A stretch of 6,034 nt of DNA from UBA6382 sp963617965 (GTDB taxonomy: Bacteria; Bacteroidota; Bacteroidia; Bacteroidales; Bacteroidaceae), in contig CAVEQO010000050.1 of assembly GCA_963617965.1 (NCBI GenBank), positions 1-6,034 of the forward strand, given 5' to 3'. Below are positions 1 to 5,272 of the stretch, piece by piece. The translations under genes were made by a program, and so were the position numbers. Within the stretch, counting starts at the first letter, position 1. Every line of letters starts with the position of its first letter. The notes beneath the pieces were generated by a model, which saw only the letters and a list, made by a program, of their open reading frames with translations, searched no databases and was not told where the DNA came from.

Positions 1-3
1 TTG

Positions 4-74
4 TTGGGATACCCGGACTCGAACCAGGAAAGGCAGGACCAGAATCTGCAGTGTTACCATTACACCATATCCCA
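4..74 (-). tRNA. tRNA-Gln (anticodon CUG)
   Basis: On the minus strand this folds into a complete 71-nt cloverleaf. The acceptor stem TGGGATA pairs with TATCCCA, the D stem GTGT with ACAC, and the T stem CCTGG with CCGGG around the loop TTCGAGT. The variable loop is 4 nt. The anticodon loop TTCTGGT places CTG (plus positions 40-42) at 34-36, which reads the glutamine codon CAG. The U1-A72 first pair is typical of bacterial tRNA-Gln and supports the identity. The discriminator base is A (position 4), and the next three bases read CAA, so CCA is not encoded and must be added after transcription. The anticodon stem pair next to the loop is A-C (positions 45 and 37), a mismatch where A-U would be expected. 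Confidence 0.96.
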
Positions 75-88
75 ATGCTTTGTGGGCG

Positions 89-119
89 CAAAGTTAGGAC
101 ATTCCTGTCAAACGGCAAA
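89..119 (-). promoter_or_regulatory. Bacteroidota-type promoter of the tRNA-Gln gene
   Basis: Read on the minus strand, TTTG (plus 116-119) is followed after exactly 19 bp by TAACTTTG (plus 89-96). This matches the known Bacteroidota primary-sigma consensus TTTG-N19-TAnnTTTG in both boxes and in spacing. Transcription should start near plus 82-85, leaving a leader of about 8-10 nt before the tRNA. This is the best promoter match in the window. Confidence 0.85.
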
Positions 120-231
120 GAAAAAACGATTTTTTTTGTTTCAGCCGTGTTTGGCATGATTTGTGTACCCCGTTTTTTTGCCGGAGACCCTTAAAAAGTC
201 TTTCAGCGACAGTAAATTGAAATAAAAAGAG

Positions 232-239
232 TATTTTTG
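232..239 (+). promoter_or_regulatory. Candidate -7 box for the rsfS-ftsH-cdsA unit
   Basis: TATTTTTG fits the Bacteroidota -7 consensus TAnnTTTG and lies 25 bp before the rsfS ATG, implying a leader of about 20 nt. No convincing TTTG -33 box sits about 19-21 bp upstream; the nearest TTG (217-219) is only 12 bp away. The surrounding DNA is AT-rich, so a chance match is possible. I saw no comparable promoter directly before ftsH or cdsA, so this is the best candidate for the whole unit. Confidence 0.4.
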
Positions 240-254
240 CACATTGAATTTTTG

Positions 255-259
255 AAGGA
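255..259 (+). promoter_or_regulatory. Shine-Dalgarno-like site of rsfS
   Basis: AAGGA ends 5 nt before the ATG at 265. Bacteroidota genes often lack such a site, and ftsH and cdsA in this same unit have none, so its presence supports the chosen rsfS start. Confidence 0.5.
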
Positions 260-264
260 ACAGC

Positions 265-633
265 ATGCAGAAGATAGCAAAGAAAAAGAAGTTGTTGCAG
301 GTTGTCATAGACGGCATACAGGAAAAGAAAGGGCGCAAGCTGGTTGTCGCCGACCTTACTGACATAAGCGACTGTATATGCCGGTATTTCGTGATCTGCC
401 AGGCCAACACCCCCACCCAGACCGAAGCCATTGCGGGGTCGGTGAGCGACAGGGTGCGCGAGGAACTGGGCGAGAAGGCCATAGGCGTATGCGGTCTGGA
501 AAACGGCTACTGGATAGCCATGGACTACGGCGATGTCATGGTTCATGTCATGTTGCCCGACGCCCGTGGATACTACGATCTGGAACACCTGTGGGCCGAT
601 GCCAAACTCACGGAGATAGCCGACGTGGACTGA
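265..633 (+). CDS. rsfS: Ribosome silencing factor RsfS (Iojap family)
   Basis: RsfS binds ribosomal protein uL14 on the 50S subunit, blocks joining to the 30S subunit, and so lowers translation when nutrients are short. The 122-residue product is slightly longer than the roughly 105-residue E. coli protein. It shows the family pattern throughout: a basic N-terminal helix, then KLVVADLTDIS (25-35), YFVICQANTPTQTEAIA (41-57), and the diagnostic C-terminal stretch WIAMDYGDVMVHVM (83-96) followed by YYDLEHLWADA (103-113). The ATG at 265 fits the usual family N-terminus, follows a Shine-Dalgarno-like site, and has no better alternative. It is the first gene of a rightward set with ftsH (85-bp gap) and cdsA, an order I recall from other Bacteroidales. 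Nothing appears broken or unusual. The family assignment is secure; cotranscription is inferred from strand and spacing. Confidence 0.96.
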   Translation: MQKIAKKKKLLQVVIDGIQEKKGRKLVVADLTDISDCICRYFVICQANTPTQTEAIAGSVSDRVREELGEKAIGVCGLENGYWIAMDYGDVMVHVMLPDARGYYDLEHLWADAKLTEIADVD

Positions 634-634
634 C

Positions 635-684
635 CCCGGCTCCGCCCGCTCCGTTCCTGTGGGGATGTGTGACAGGATGCCGGG
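635..684 (+). other. Possible structured RNA spacer between rsfS and ftsH
   Basis: Two nested complementary pairs sit in the 85-bp spacer. CCCGGC (635-640) matches GCCGGG (679-684), and TCCTGT (655-660) matches ACAGGA (672-677) around an 11-nt loop. Together they form a hairpin with a 14-nt bulge on the 5' side and one unpaired T (678) on the 3' side. No T-run follows, so it is not an intrinsic terminator. It could be a processing or stability element between the two messages, or chance in GC-rich sequence. Confidence 0.35.
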
Positions 685-718
685 CTACGCTACCGTTTAA
701 TTATTCCATATTCATATC

Positions 719-2860
719 ATGAGCAACGAGAAAAACAACATGAAAATGCCCAAGTTCAGTCTCAACTGGGCGTATTTCATAGTTATACTGATATTCGGCT
801 ACCTCTTCTGGAGCAACTCGGGCGGCAGCTCCAGCTTCCAGAAAGACGTGGCATACACCGAGTTCAAGGACTATGTGCGCCGGGGCTACGCCTCCGACAT
901 AACCGTCAACAAGGGCGACGGCAACGTGCGCATGTACATCCGGAAACCCTATGTGGGCGAAATATTCGGCAAGGCGGCCGAGGCGGGCAACCGCCCCTCC
1001 GTTGTGGCCGAGTTCTCGAGCGTGGACAACGTCGACAATTTCCTCAGTGCCGAACGTGCCGCCGGGCACTTCACGGGCAAGGTGACCTACGACTCCAACA
1101 GCAGCTTCTTCGGCTCGCTGTTCTTCTCCACGATATTGCCCGTGGTGCTGTTCGTAGGGCTTTGGCTCTTCATCATGCGCCGCGCCGGCGGCGGTTCTGC
1201 CGGTGGCGGGATCTTCTCCGTGGGCAAGAGCAAGGCCCAGCTCTACGAAAAGGGAGCCAGGACGCACGTCACGTTCAATGACGTGGCGGGGCAGGAGGAG
1301 GCCAAGCAGGAGGTGCAGGAGATAGTCAAGTTCCTCAAAGACCCCGGCAAATATACCGAGCTGGGCGGCAAGATACCCAAGGGCGCATTGCTCGTGGGCC
1401 CGCCGGGAACGGGCAAGACCCTTCTGGCCAAGGCCGTGGCCGGCGAGGCCAATGTGCCGTTCTTCTCCATGTCGGGCAGCGATTTCGTTGAAATGTTTGT
1501 CGGCGTGGGCGCAAGCCGCGTGCGCGACCTCTTCCGCCAGGCCAAGGAGAAAGCCCCGTGCATCATCTTCATCGATGAAATCGACGCCGTGGGCCGCGCC
1601 CGCGGCAAGAACCCGTCGATGGGCGGCAACGACGAGCGCGAGAACACCCTCAACCAGTTGCTGACCGAAATGGACGGCTTCGGCACCAACAGCGGCATCA
1701 TCGTCATGGCCGCCACCAACCGTGCCGACATCCTTGACAAGGCTCTGCTCCGGGCCGGACGCTTCGACCGCCAGATACACGTTGACCTGCCCAACCTCCA
1801 CGAGCGCAAGCAGATATTCAATGTCCACATGAAACCGCTGAAAATGGACGACACCGTCGACGTGGACCTCCTGTCGCGCCAGACCCCCGGCTTCTCGGGC
1901 GCCGACATTGCCAACGTGTGCAACGAGGCGGCCCTCATAGCCGCCCGCGGCGACAAGAGCGCGGTGGGCAGGCAGGACTTCCTCGATGCCATCGACCGTA
2001 TCGTGGGCGGACTGGAGAAGAAAACCAGAGTCATGACGCAGGAGGAGAAACGCGGCATCGCCATCCACGAGGCGGGCCATGCCACCATATCATGGTTCTG
2101 CCAGTACGCCGACCCTCTCATCAAGGTCACCATCGTGCCGCGCGGCCAGGCTCTCGGAGCGGCGTGGTATCTGCCCGAGGAACGTGTCAACGTCACCAAG
2201 GACCAGATGCTCGACAAGATATGCTCGCTTGTGGGCGGGCGTGCCGCCGAGGAACTCTTCCTGGGACATATATCCACAGGTGCGCTCAACGATCTGGAAC
2301 GTGCCAACAAGATGGCGTTCAGTATGATAGCCTACTATGGCATGAGCGACAACCTCTACAACGTCAGCTACTACAACACCGCCAACGAGTATTTCCAGAA
2401 ACCGTATTCCGACCTCACCGCACAGAAGATAGACGAGGAGGTCAAGTCGCTCATCGCACGGCAGTACGAGCGGGCCAAGAAAATCCTGTCCGAACACGGC
2501 GAAGGCCACGGCAAGGTGACCCAGATGCTCATGGACCGCGAGGTCATCTTTGCGGAAGACGTGGAGAATGTCTTCGGCAAGCGTCCGTGGGTCAGCCGCT
2601 CCGATGAAATCATAGCTGAAAACGAACGCATGGACAAGGAGCGCGAAGAGACCGAGAAGCGCGAGGCCGATGAGAAGGAACGCAGGCAGAAGGCAGAGAT
2701 AGACAAGATTCTGGACGAGGCGGGCGTTGCGGCCGGTCAGGGCGCACGTGACTCGTCCGCAGCCGGGGACGCACCGGAGAGCGGGGCGGACAAGGCGGAC
2801 GCGGACCGCAAGGAAGAGCCCGGCGGCAACAGTGGAGAGGAAACCGGCCGTCCCGAATGA
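719..2860 (+). CDS. ftsH: ATP-dependent zinc metalloprotease FtsH
   Basis: FtsH is a hexameric inner-membrane AAA+ protease that extracts and degrades misfolded membrane proteins and some regulatory proteins. The 713-residue product is complete. A first membrane segment (about 17-31) is followed by a periplasmic FtsH_ext domain (about 32-135) and a second segment (about 137-154). The AAA domain has Walker A GPPGTGKT (227-234), pore loop FVG (260-262), Walker B IIFIDE (282-287), and second-region-of-homology arginines R348 and R351 in GRFDR. The protease domain has HEAGH (450-454), so H450 and H454 bind zinc and E451 is catalytic. D525 in STGALNDL is the likely third zinc ligand. The sequence resembles Bacteroidales FtsH. 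Beyond about 625 lies a long charged tail, probably coiled coil to about 667 and then low-complexity and acidic. The start gives a normal cytoplasmic N-terminus, although no Shine-Dalgarno precedes it. TGA is followed at once by in-frame TAG. Confidence 0.98.
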   Translation: MSNEKNNMKMPKFSLNWAYFIVILIFGYLFWSNSGGSSSFQKDVAYTEFKDYVRRGYASDITVNKGDGNVRMYIRKPYVGEIFGKAAEAGNRPSVVAEFSSVDNVDNFLSAERAAGHFTGKVTYDSNSSFFGSLFFSTILPVVLFVGLWLFIMRRAGGGSAGGGIFSVGKSKAQLYEKGARTHVTFNDVAGQEEAKQEVQEIVKFLKDPGKYTELGGKIPKGALLVGPPGTGKTLLAKAVAGEANVPFFSMSGSDFVEMFVGVGASRVRDLFRQAKEKAPCIIFIDEIDAVGRARGKNPSMGGNDERENTLNQLLTEMDGFGTNSGIIVMAATNRADILDKALLRAGRFDRQIHVDLPNLHERKQIFNVHMKPLKMDDTVDVDLLSRQTPGFSGADIANVCNEAALIAARGDKSAVGRQDFLDAIDRIVGGLEKKTRVMTQEEKRGIAIHEAGHATISWFCQYADPLIKVTIVPRGQALGAAWYLPEERVNVTKDQMLDKICSLVGGRAAEELFLGHISTGALNDLERANKMAFSMIAYYGMSDNLYNVSYYNTANEYFQKPYSDLTAQKIDEEVKSLIARQYERAKKILSEHGEGHGKVTQMLMDREVIFAEDVENVFGKRPWVSRSDEIIAENERMDKEREETEKREADEKERRQKAEIDKILDEAGVAAGQGARDSSAAGDAPESGADKADADRKEEPGGNSGEETGRPE

Positions 2861-2899
2861 TAGCCGACGGCATATACAATACAGCATTTTTTCTTTGGC

Positions 2900-3721
2900 A
2901 TGAAATCAAACATCCTACTGAGAACCGTGTCGGGCATCGTCTATGTGGCAGTCATGGTTGGATGCCTCGTGGGCGGACGTAACACGTACTGCGTGCTGTT
3001 TGCCGTGATCACGGCACTGTTGCTCAACGAGTTCAACCGTCTGCTGGCAGAGCATCGTCTGGCCCGCGTCAACAATACCGTGTCGGTTGTCAGCGGCGTG
3101 TATCTGTTCCTTGCCGTATTCCTGCACGTCTCTGACATGGCGGGCAATGCCGTTTTCGTCCCCTATATCCTGTCGCTGGTTTTCGTGCTTGTCAGCGGTC
3201 TCTATTCCGGGCAGGAAAACCCCGTCGCCACGTGGGCGTACAGTTTTGCCGGTCAGGTGTTCGTGGCACTGCCGCTCAGCCTGATGAACGTGTTGGCGTT
3301 CAACGGTTTCTACGACTGCACCCTGCCGCTCGCCTTGTTTGTCCTGCTGTGGCTCAACGATACCGGTGCATATTGCTTCGGCTGTGCGCTGGGCAGGAGA
3401 ATCCCCTACAGGCTTTTCCCGTCCGTCTCGCCCAAGAAAACATGGGCGGGCAGTGTGGGCGGCGGCATCGCTGTGCTGCTCGGGGCCACTTGCTTCCATT
3501 GCCTCTCGGGCAGCGGCAGCCTGCTGTTCTGGTACGGCTTCGGGCTCACGGTGTGTGTGTCCGGCACGTGGGGCGACTTGGTGGAGAGCCAGTTCAAGCG
3601 GCAGCTCGGCATCAAGGACAGCGGCAGTTTCATGCCCGGTCACGGCGGTGTCCTTGACCGCTTCGACAGTGCCCTGCTCGCCATTCCCGCCTCTGTGGCT
3701 TACGTCAGTCTCGTGATGTAG
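2900..3721 (+). CDS. cdsA: Phosphatidate cytidylyltransferase (CDP-diacylglycerol synthase)
   Basis: CdsA is a polytopic inner-membrane enzyme that makes CDP-diacylglycerol from CTP and phosphatidic acid, the branch point to all major phospholipids. The 273-residue product is of normal length and largely hydrophobic, with about eight membrane segments (clearest near 11-26, 62-77, 85-100, 115-133, 185-198 and 207-221). The conserved stretch WLNDTGAYCFG (151-161) and SPKKTWAGS (177-185) are present. The family signature runs from S230 to D256, with FKR (232-234), KDSG (239-242) and PGHGGVLDRFD (246-256) holding the key metal and CTP-binding acidic residues. M245 occupies a position usually Leu, Ile or Phe. 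The ATG at 2900 lies 39 bp after ftsH with no Shine-Dalgarno and no clear promoter, so it is probably cotranscribed. An intrinsic terminator follows about 75 bp after the stop. Confidence 0.96.
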   Translation: MKSNILLRTVSGIVYVAVMVGCLVGGRNTYCVLFAVITALLLNEFNRLLAEHRLARVNNTVSVVSGVYLFLAVFLHVSDMAGNAVFVPYILSLVFVLVSGLYSGQENPVATWAYSFAGQVFVALPLSLMNVLAFNGFYDCTLPLALFVLLWLNDTGAYCFGCALGRRIPYRLFPSVSPKKTWAGSVGGGIAVLLGATCFHCLSGSGSLLFWYGFGLTVCVSGTWGDLVESQFKRQLGIKDSGSFMPGHGGVLDRFDSALLAIPASVAYVSLVM

Positions 3722-3795
3722 CTGCACGGCAGTACAATGCGTGGAAACCCCTATGGAAACATCGTTGGGCCGGTTGCGCGTTGCCTATATGTTTT

Positions 3796-3825
3796 CGGCA
3801 TAGTTCCCCTATGCCGTTTTTTTTT
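3796..3825 (+). terminator. Intrinsic terminator after cdsA
   Basis: A perfect 8-bp stem, CGGCATAG (3796-3803) with CTATGCCG (3809-3816), closes on the 5-nt loop TTCCC and is followed by nine T (3817-3825). This is a textbook rho-independent terminator on the plus strand and ends the rsfS-ftsH-cdsA unit. Only four T precede the stem, so on the minus strand it would give a short A/U tail and work poorly for lpxB. Confidence 0.92.
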
Positions 3826-3846
3826 GCGTGCTGACGAAATTTTATC

Positions 3847-4042
3847 TTGATCTTACGGAAAAAAATGTTGATCTCGCCGTGATGCTCCGCCCGGAACGCA
3901 TATCCGTTTCCGCCGGAGTGTATGTCCGTTTCGCCCGAAGCGGATGTCCGTTCCCGCCGGAAAGCCACCGTAAGATCAACATTTTTTTCGCCGGGATCAA
4001 CACTTTTTTTTGTAAGGCCAAGGTTTTTTCCGGCAGAGTCAT
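3847..4042. repeat. Large imperfect palindrome built from 21-bp TTGATC/A-tract units
   Basis: Four clear 21-bp units begin with TTGATC: plus strand at 3847-3867 and 3868-3888, minus strand at 3980-4000 and 3959-3979. Two more divergent minus-strand units lie at 4001-4021 and 4022-4042. The full form is TTGATC, six variable bases, a run of 7-8 A, then TG. The two sides mirror each other about 3923.5. A perfect 15-bp inverted match (3859-3873 with 3974-3988) carries the A7/T7 runs, and a shifted 12-bp perfect match pairs 3847-3858 with 3968-3979. The arms continue inward through the GC-rich 22-bp units, roughly two thirds matched by eye. A very degenerate plus unit may lie at 3826-3846. This fills most of the 317-bp gene-free spacer 3722-4038; the rest is the cdsA terminator and unremarkable DNA at 3722-3795. 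The function is unknown: a REP/MITE-like element, a bidirectional terminator, or a binding array are all possible. Confidence 0.85.
3881..3968 (-). repeat. 22-bp GC-rich tandem repeats inside the palindrome
   Basis: Three adjacent 22-bp units (3903-3924, 3925-3946 and 3947-3968) each carry, on the minus strand, a core close to YCGGnCGRRAACGGA, and the two on the left start with CAT. A fourth, weaker unit lies at 3881-3902. The copies are diverged rather than identical. They form the centre of the palindrome flanked by the TTGATC units. The period of 22 bp, against 21 bp outside, corresponds to about two DNA helical turns. Confidence 0.75.
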
Positions 4043-5241
4043 TTTTGGCCGGTCGGGGTCGTGTCTCCGCACTGCCCGGCGTTTACGCCGAGGCTTTTGG
4101 CTATCAGTGCGGCGGCGCGTGAGGGGGCTCCGGGTTCTCCGAGTTTGGCGGCCATTTCGGCGTAGCCCTCGAGCTGGGCTTTTCTGGCCGGGCCTCCCTC
4201 CAGTATCGGCAGCAGTTGGCTGCGTATGTTGCCGGCGTTCATGCGGTCGCCCACCAGTTCCGGCACGAGCTGCCGTCCGACGATGAGGTTGACCAGCGAG
4301 ATGTACTTCACCTTGAGGAAGAGCTTGCGCAGCAAGGCGAAGAGCTTGCCCATGCGGATATGGTAGCACACGATTTGTGGCACGCCGAAGAGGGCGGTCT
4401 CCAATGTGGCGGTGCCCGACGTGACGAGGGCCGCCTCGGCATGCGAGAGGATTTCGAACGTGCTGTTGCGCAGTATGTGTATGTCCTGCGTGTCTCCGCC
4501 CGCCGTCCTGCCGATGTTGTCGCGGTAGAAGGGGTCCCCGATGCCCGGCGCGGCGGCTATGGTCAGCTGGTAGCCGTTTTGCGTGCAGGGCAGTGCGGCG
4601 GCAATCATGCGCGTGAGGTTGTCCTTTATCTCCTGTCTGCGCGAGCCCGGCAGCAGGGCTATTAGGGGTTTGTCGGGCAGGTCGTGCTTTTTCAGGAACG
4701 TGGTGCGCGTGTCGGTGTAGCCGGCTTTCCAGAGGGCTATCTCGTCAACGGAGGGGTTGCCCACATAGTTGACCGGATAGTGGTGTTTTAGGGTGAAGAA
4801 CGGCACTTCGAACGGCAGTATGGAGTAGAGCCGGTCCACGTCGCGCCTGATGTTCCGGATGCGGTGTTCCTTCCATGCCCATATCTTGGGCGAGATATAG
4901 TAGTGCACGGGAATGCCGGTGTGTGCCTTGGCGTATCTGGCCATTTTGAGGTTGAAGCCGGGGTAGTCCACCAGCACGAGCGCGTCGGGCTGCCACTCCG
5001 CAATGGCCTGCCGGCATTCCTTCATGGCGCGCAATATGGTGCGCGCGTGCATCACCACGGGAATGAAGCCCATGTAGGCAATGCTGCTGTAGTGGCGGAG
5101 CAGTGTGCCGCCGGCGGCTTTCATGCAGTCGCCGCCATAGCACCGGAACTGTGCCTGCGGGTCGGCCTGCCGCAGTGCTTTCATGAGGTTGGAGGCGTGG
5201 AGGTCTCCGCTGGCTTCGCCCGCGATGAGAAAATATTTCAT
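4039..5241 (-). CDS. lpxB: Lipid-A-disaccharide synthase LpxB
   Basis: LpxB is a GT19-family, GT-B-fold glycosyltransferase acting at the inner face of the inner membrane. It joins UDP-2,3-diacylglucosamine to lipid X, giving the tetra-acylated disaccharide 1-phosphate of lipid A. The 400-residue product is slightly longer than E. coli LpxB (382). Motifs in order: AGEASGDLHA (7-16, with H15 likely equivalent to E. coli H19), VDYPGFNLK (91-99, with D92 likely equivalent to catalytic D98), SPKIWAWK (117-124), LPFE (142-145), GNPSVD (161-166), LPGSRRQEI (197-205), SGTATLE (275-281), and the VNLIVGR and VPEL segments (317-329). The last 15 or so residues, after AKSLG, look like a non-conserved tail, and the TGA stop lies within a degenerate unit of the adjacent repeat. 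A Shine-Dalgarno-like AAGGA precedes the start. The gene follows surE by 31 bp, so the two are probably cotranscribed. No conventional terminator follows. Confidence 0.97.
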   Translation of the reverse strand: MKYFLIAGEASGDLHASNLMKALRQADPQAQFRCYGGDCMKAAGGTLLRHYSSIAYMGFIPVVMHARTILRAMKECRQAIAEWQPDALVLVDYPGFNLKMARYAKAHTGIPVHYYISPKIWAWKEHRIRNIRRDVDRLYSILPFEVPFFTLKHHYPVNYVGNPSVDEIALWKAGYTDTRTTFLKKHDLPDKPLIALLPGSRRQEIKDNLTRMIAAALPCTQNGYQLTIAAAPGIGDPFYRDNIGRTAGGDTQDIHILRNSTFEILSHAEAALVTSGTATLETALFGVPQIVCYHIRMGKLFALLRKLFLKVKYISLVNLIVGRQLVPELVGDRMNAGNIRSQLLPILEGGPARKAQLEGYAEMAAKLGEPGAPSRAAALIAKSLGVNAGQCGDTTPTGQK

Positions 5242-5251
5242 GTCGGTATTG

Positions 5252-5256
5252 TCCTT
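5252..5256 (-). promoter_or_regulatory. Shine-Dalgarno-like site of lpxB
   Basis: On the minus strand, AAGGA lies 10 nt before the lpxB ATG, inside the 31-bp surE-lpxB gap. The spacing is on the long side, so the assignment is tentative, but it agrees with the start chosen from the conserved N-terminus. Confidence 0.4.
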
Positions 5257-5272
5257 TGCGGTTGTGTGCGGG

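Noticed and set aside
1..3. Encoded CCA end of the tRNA
   Set aside because: The three bases after the discriminator read CAA on the minus strand, so CCA is not encoded.
94..588. 164-residue minus-strand open frame across rsfS and the tRNA promoter
   Set aside because: It is antisense to rsfS and ends inside the tRNA-Gln promoter; no motif and no start signal.
680..718. Separate promoter for ftsH
   Set aside because: The AT-rich stretch before ftsH contains TACCGTTTAA, but it does not fit TAnnTTTG and has no TTTG at the right distance.
701..2080. 459-residue open frame on the minus strand across ftsH
   Set aside because: It is antisense to the fully conserved FtsH catalytic core; its composition (Ala/Val/His/Glu-rich) is what the reverse strand of GC-rich coding DNA gives, and no known domain is visible.
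2915..3727. 270-residue open frame on the minus strand across cdsA
   Set aside because: It covers nearly the same span as the well-supported cdsA gene and is rich in His/Gln/Glu without any motif; a shadow of cdsA.
3722..3795. Small RNA or short gene just after cdsA
   Set aside because: No open frame, promoter box or stable stem was seen before the terminator; it is best read as the cdsA 3' untranslated region.
3881..3968. CRISPR array
   Set aside because: The 22-bp units are directly adjacent and diverged, with no unique spacers between them and no cas genes nearby.
3842..4369. Open frames on both strands through the cdsA/lpxB spacer (also plus 3828-4286 and minus 3705-3968)
   Set aside because: They are formed by translating the 21/22-bp repeats and the opposite strand of lpxB. 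The products are Arg/Gly/Pro-rich, match no family I recognise, and have no convincing start site.
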